Below are positions 43,997-46,758 of a DNA stretch of 46,758 bases, one piece after another. Numbering within the stretch: position 1 is the stretch's first letter; the number at the start of each line of letters is the position of its first letter. The stretch is from Dokdonella_A sp964582225 (GTDB taxonomy: Bacteria; Pseudomonadota; Gammaproteobacteria; Xanthomonadales; Rhodanobacteraceae), in assembly GCA_964582225.1 (NCBI GenBank), contig CAZORA010000016.1, positions 1 to 46,758 on the forward strand, given 5' to 3'. The notes beneath the pieces are model-generated. The model was given only the letters and a program-made list of their open reading frames with translations, ran no database searches and had not been told where the DNA came from. The position numbers were made by a program, and so were the translations under genes.

Positions 43997-44736
43997 ACGA
44001 AGAAACGCATGATTCGGCGCCGTTGCGCGCGCTGCTGCAGCGAGACGGCGGCGAGCTCGGCTCACTTTACAGGCGCCTGCCCCACATCGAGCCGCCCGCA
44101 CGCATCGACCGCGCGATACTCGGTGAGGCGGCCCGGGCGGTGCGCGGCCTGCAGCCGACCGGTCCGCGCCGTTCTCGCTGGTTCGCCACCGCGGCCGGTC
44201 TGGTGCTCGCCGCCGGCATCTCCTGGCGGGTGGGACACGACTTCGCTGGCGCACCCCCTGTGCCGACCCGCCCACCGGTGATCCCCATCGAAGCGATCGA
44301 CGCCACGACGCGGCTGAAGCAGGGGCCGGCGGAGCCTGCAGCCGCGCGCGAGTCGGCCGCGGCGGAATCGACCCCGCGGCGGCGCGCACCGTCCGCCGCG
44401 AAGGCAATCCAGACGCCTGTTCCTGCCGCGCCCGCGGTCGAGCAGAGCCCCCGACGGGAGGAACCCGCGCCATCCGCGGATGTAGAAACGGAGGCAGCGT
44501 CCGTGCCGCCCCATGAACACGCGGGCGCGATGCAAAGCCTGCAGAATCCAGTGCGCGATGGGCACCACGACGAAGATCGACAACCGACCGAGCGCATCCT
44601 CCAGATCCGGGCCTTGCTGAAGCAGGGACGACGCGCGGCCGCGCTGGCCGAACTGCGCAAGCTGCGCGAAGCGTACCCAGAGGCCACACTGCCAGCCGAT
44701 CTCGAGCGTCTGCTCGAACCAGAAGCGCTACCCTGA
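43993..44736 (+). CDS. Single-pass membrane protein, probable anti-sigma partner
   Basis: The 247-residue protein has a cytoplasmic N-terminal part (1-61), one membrane segment (about 62-78), a long low-complexity Ala/Pro/Glu periplasmic region (85-185) and a helical C-terminus with LLKQGRRAAALAELRKLREAYPEATLPADLERLL. That C-terminal pattern occurs in hypothetical proteins next to ECF sigma genes in Xanthomonadales, from memory. The ATGA overlap with the sigma gene argues for an anti-sigma role. No zinc-finger HxxxCxxC motif is present. Function inferred from context only. Confidence 0.75.
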   Translation: MNEETHDSAPLRALLQRDGGELGSLYRRLPHIEPPARIDRAILGEAARAVRGLQPTGPRRSRWFATAAGLVLAAGISWRVGHDFAGAPPVPTRPPVIPIEAIDATTRLKQGPAEPAAARESAAAESTPRRRAPSAAKAIQTPVPAAPAVEQSPRREEPAPSADVETEAASVPPHEHAGAMQSLQNPVRDGHHDEDRQPTERILQIRALLKQGRRAAALAELRKLREAYPEATLPADLERLLEPEALP

Positions 44737-45044
44737 GGGAATGTCTGAACCAGCCCGTCATGGCCGCGAAGACGGGCATCCGGCGACTTCAGATCCTTGA
44801 AATCAAAGGCACTGGACTCCCGCGTTCGCGGGAGTGACGCGCAAACGTCGACTTGTTCAGATACTTCCGAGCGCGCATCAACGGGCCATCACACTCAGGT
44901 ATCACTTCAAGTACGAGTCGCATGTATATGATTCCATGCGTGCGATTCCGAGAAATTGGCCGGCCACGACGAAACTCCGGCGCAAGCCAGGGTATCTGCG
45001 GATGCACTTCGACGCGTGACGCGCCGTACGCTCAGCAACGACGC
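44737..45044. other. Intergenic region with REP-like hairpin
   Basis: These 308 bases separate the sigma/anti-sigma pair from folP. They hold the REP-like hairpin at 44816-44835 and a less G+C-rich stretch (about 44850-45000) whose short frames show no recognisable similarity. I see no gene. Confidence 0.6.
44816..44835. repeat. REP-type palindrome
   Basis: ACTCCCGCG and CGCGGGAGT form a 9-bp stem with a 2-base loop, inside CTGGACTCCCG...CGGGAGTGACGC. The pattern of a G/C palindrome flanked by TGGA and TGACG is that of the dispersed extragenic palindromes abundant in Xanthomonadales and related genomes. Only one unit is here. It may also end folP transcription. Confidence 0.6.
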
Positions 45045-45944
45045 TCAGTCCACGTCGTCCCAGGGCAGCCGCGCCGACCCGGCGCGGGCGCTCGACTGCG
45101 GCGACGTAGCAGGACCGGTTCGCTCCCACACCGCGAGCACATCGCGAGTCATCGCGACATCGTGCACCCGCACTAGCGCAGCGCCATTTTGCACCGCAAG
45201 CAGCGCGGCGGCGGCCGAACCGGCGGCGCGCGCCGCGCCGCTTGCGCGGCCAGTCAGCGCACCGATCGTCGCCTTGCGCGACAGCCCGGCGACCACCGGC
45301 GCCAGCTCAACGAAGCGTCGCAACGAACGCAAGAGCTCGAGGTTGTGCTCGAGCGTCTTGCCGAAGCCGAAGCCGGGATCGACCAGGATCCGACGTGGCT
45401 CGATCCCGGCCAGCTGAGCCGCAAACAGGCGTTCGCCGAGAAAGCGATGCACCTCGCCGACCACGTCGTCATAGCGAGGATCGTCCTGCATCGTCCGCGG
45501 TTCGCCCAGCATGTGCATCAGTACGACCGGCACGCCAAGTTCGGCCGCCGCCGCCATGGCGCCCTCGCGACGCAGCGCATAAACATCGTTGAGCATGCCG
45601 GCCCCGGCCGCGACTGCGGCGCGCATCACCGCAGCGCGCGACGTATCGACGCTGATCGGCAGCCCGGTACGCGCCGCCAGCGCCTCGATCACCGGCACCA
45701 CCCGCGCGATTTCCTCGTCAACGCTGATCTCACCGGCGCCGGGGCGCGTGGATTCACCGCCGACGTCGAGCAGATCGGCGCCGTCCGCCGCCAGCTCCAG
45801 GCCACGCTCGATCGCCGCATCGGCAGCTGGCCGGCCGTCTCCGGAGAACGAATCCGGAGTGACGTTGACGATGCCCATGATGCGGGGGCGGTCGAGCTTC
45901 AGAGCGCGTCCTGCGCAGTCCAGCAGTCGAGCGGTATCGAACAT
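45045..45944 (-). CDS. folP: Dihydropteroate synthase
   Basis: FolP joins p-aminobenzoate to dihydropterin pyrophosphate in folate synthesis. The 299-residue product has IMGIVNVTPDSFSGDG near 22-37, LLDVGGESTRPGA, SVDTSRAAVMRAAVAAGAGMLNDVYALR, DPGFGFGKTLEHNLELL, AGLSRKATIGALTGR and ALVRVHDVAMTRD. ATG 45944 has AGGAGA 6 bases upstream. The usual ftsH upstream and glmM downstream are absent; an IS remnant and a REP hairpin flank it. Confidence 0.95.
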   Translation of the reverse strand: MFDTARLLDCAGRALKLDRPRIMGIVNVTPDSFSGDGRPAADAAIERGLELAADGADLLDVGGESTRPGAGEISVDEEIARVVPVIEALAARTGLPISVDTSRAAVMRAAVAAGAGMLNDVYALRREGAMAAAAELGVPVVLMHMLGEPRTMQDDPRYDDVVGEVHRFLGERLFAAQLAGIEPRRILVDPGFGFGKTLEHNLELLRSLRRFVELAPVVAGLSRKATIGALTGRASGAARAAGSAAAALLAVQNGAALVRVHDVAMTRDVLAVWERTGPATSPQSSARAGSARLPWDDVD

Positions 45945-46059
45945 GAAGCGTCTCCTGCACGCAACCGACGTTTGGCCGAGGGGGAGAAGGGCCCTTTCGC
46001 GACCAACTGGACCCGGAGCACGGAAATTCTTCCGGCATCATGGTGAAGGTGTATCCGAG

Positions 46060-46606
46060 TGACCTGCCGGCTTTCTTCGGACCAAGAATTAGTTGAGGAC
46101 AGCCACCGCGGTTGGGTTTGATTTCTCGTTCTGCTTCTCTTTGCTCTTGGCCATCCTGGCCTTCTTCGCTTCCTGTTTCTTGAACGCCTTCGGGGTCAGA
46201 TAGCCGATGCTCGAGTGCGGCCTGTCGTCGTTGTAGTGGACGCGCCAGTTCTCGATCACCGCCCTTGCTTCGGTGCGCGTCCGGAACCACTCCATGCTGA
46301 GGCATTCATCGCGGAACTTGCCGTTGAAGCTCTCGTTCGTGCCGTTCTGCCAAGGTTTGCCGGGATCGTTCAACACGGTGTCGATGCCGGCATCCTTCAA
46401 CCAGCGTAGCACCGCGTGGCTGACGAACTCGGGTCCGTTGTCCGAGCGCAGAGGATTTGGCGCACCGTGCTCGCTGACCAGCCGACTCAGCACCTCGATG
46501 ACCCGACCCGCACGAATGCTGCCCTGTACGTCGATCGCCAGACATTCGTGCGTCCATTCGTCGACGATGGTCAGGCACTTCAACTGCTGGCCGTGGGTGA
46601 AGCCAC
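46060..46606 (-). mobile_element. Truncated IS3-family (IS407-group-like) element
   Basis: The terminal TGACCTGCCGGCTTTCTTCGG at 46060-46080 resembles an IS407-group IR, beginning TGACCTGCC. It lies about 30 bases beyond the transposase stop, the right place for an IS end. The other end, orfA and the first third of orfB are missing; similarity stops at about 46595-46608, where another transposase begins on the opposite strand. No target duplication can be assigned with one end missing. Confidence 0.75.
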
Positions 46607-46661
46607 CTGGGAGGGGCGGCGCCTGGTGGTCGCGCACGATCCCGAGCGGGCGGCCGAGCAA
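46089..46661 (-). pseudogene. IS3-family transposase OrfB, N-terminally truncated
   Basis: The integrase-core frame has GQQLKCLTIVDEWTHECLAIDV, the second catalytic Asp in LRSDNGPEFVS, and the Glu in NGTNESFNGKFRDECLSMEW, then DRPHSSIGYLTPKAF. The first catalytic Asp, normally just before GQQLKCL, is lost at the junction, so the enzyme should be inactive. Roughly the first 18 codons of the open frame (46661 to about 46606) belong to the neighbouring sequence. An intact OrfB is about 280 residues; about 170 remain. Confidence 0.85.
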
Positions 46662-46758
46662 GGCGCCAAGCGCCGCGGCCTGATCGCAAGCATCGAGGCG
46701 GAAGGCGAGCGCATGGCCCAGCGGCTCGATGCTGCCGACGAAGGCAAGCCCCTACGCG
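46608..46758 (+). pseudogene. Transposase fragment, probably IS1634/IS4 type, running off the window
   Basis: The plus frame from 46608 reads WEGRRLVVAHDPERAAEQ, then GAKRRGLIASIEAEGERMAQRLDAADEGKP to the window end. The VVAHDPxxAxxQxxxRR pattern followed by a helical stretch and LDAxDEGKP is one I associate with the middle of IS1634-type transposases. The 5' part is missing on the side facing the IS3 remnant. Family assignment is from memory and moderate. Confidence 0.5.

Noticed and set aside
44834..45019. Small open frames on both strands between the REP hairpin and folP
   Set aside because: No ribosome site, no similarity recognised, and they cross the REP palindrome.

Overview
The window is GC-rich chromosomal DNA (roughly two-thirds G+C by eye) dominated by conserved single-copy housekeeping genes of a gammaproteobacterium. 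The blocks uvrC-pgsA next to a tRNA-Gly, ftsK-lolA-kdsB, trxB-aat-infA-clpA/clpS, lepA-lepB-DUF4845-rnc-era and rpoE-rseA-mucD (without rseB/rseC), together with an IPTL-CTERM-like sorting signal and a REP-type hairpin, suggest the Xanthomonadales/Lysobacterales. That placement is inferred from gene order and family content, not from a tree.

Layout. Positions 1-51 hold the 5' part of tRNA-Gly(GCC) with its own promoter. A three-gene plus-strand accessory cassette follows (273-2453): a short exported protein with a C-terminal sorting-like tail, a collagen-like protein with 46 uninterrupted Gly-X-Y triplets, and an exported phage tail-collar protein. Positions 2628-9383 are a minus-strand run that reads ftsK, lolA, kdsB, a low-molecular-weight tyrosine phosphatase, uvrC, pgsA. 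A minus-strand alanine dehydrogenase gene with a strong terminator is followed by the plus-strand group trxB, a FemAB/GNAT-like gene, aat and infA, which converges on clpS-clpA. Positions 16819-23826 (plus) carry a Nudix hydrolase, mnmA, hflD, a cytochrome c-FTR1 iron permease fusion and mutS. Positions 23807-28271 (minus) carry ycaQ, hslR, a MaoC-phosphotransacylase fusion and acetate kinase.

A small unknown gene at 28415 is followed by a long minus-strand block: rpoE-rseA, a sigma-E-type promoter, mucD/degQ, then lepA-lepB-DUF4845-rnc-era and a cN-I-type 5'-nucleotidase. On the other side of the rpoE promoter region lies a fadJ-like multifunctional beta-oxidation gene, converging on a nitrilase-family amidohydrolase and a GNAT gene.

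The last 5 kb are more accessory: a membrane protein gene broken by a frameshift, an ECF sigma factor with a coupled single-pass membrane protein, a REP-like hairpin, a folP gene without its usual ftsH/glmM neighbours, and a truncated IS3-family element joined directly to a fragment of a second transposase that runs off the window.

Most of the window is ordinary. The least conventional parts are the collagen/tail-collar/sorting-signal cassette at the left end, the orphan sigma/anti-sigma-like pair beside the broken membrane gene, and the IS junction at the right end. I see no CRISPR array, no rRNA and no complete mobile element.
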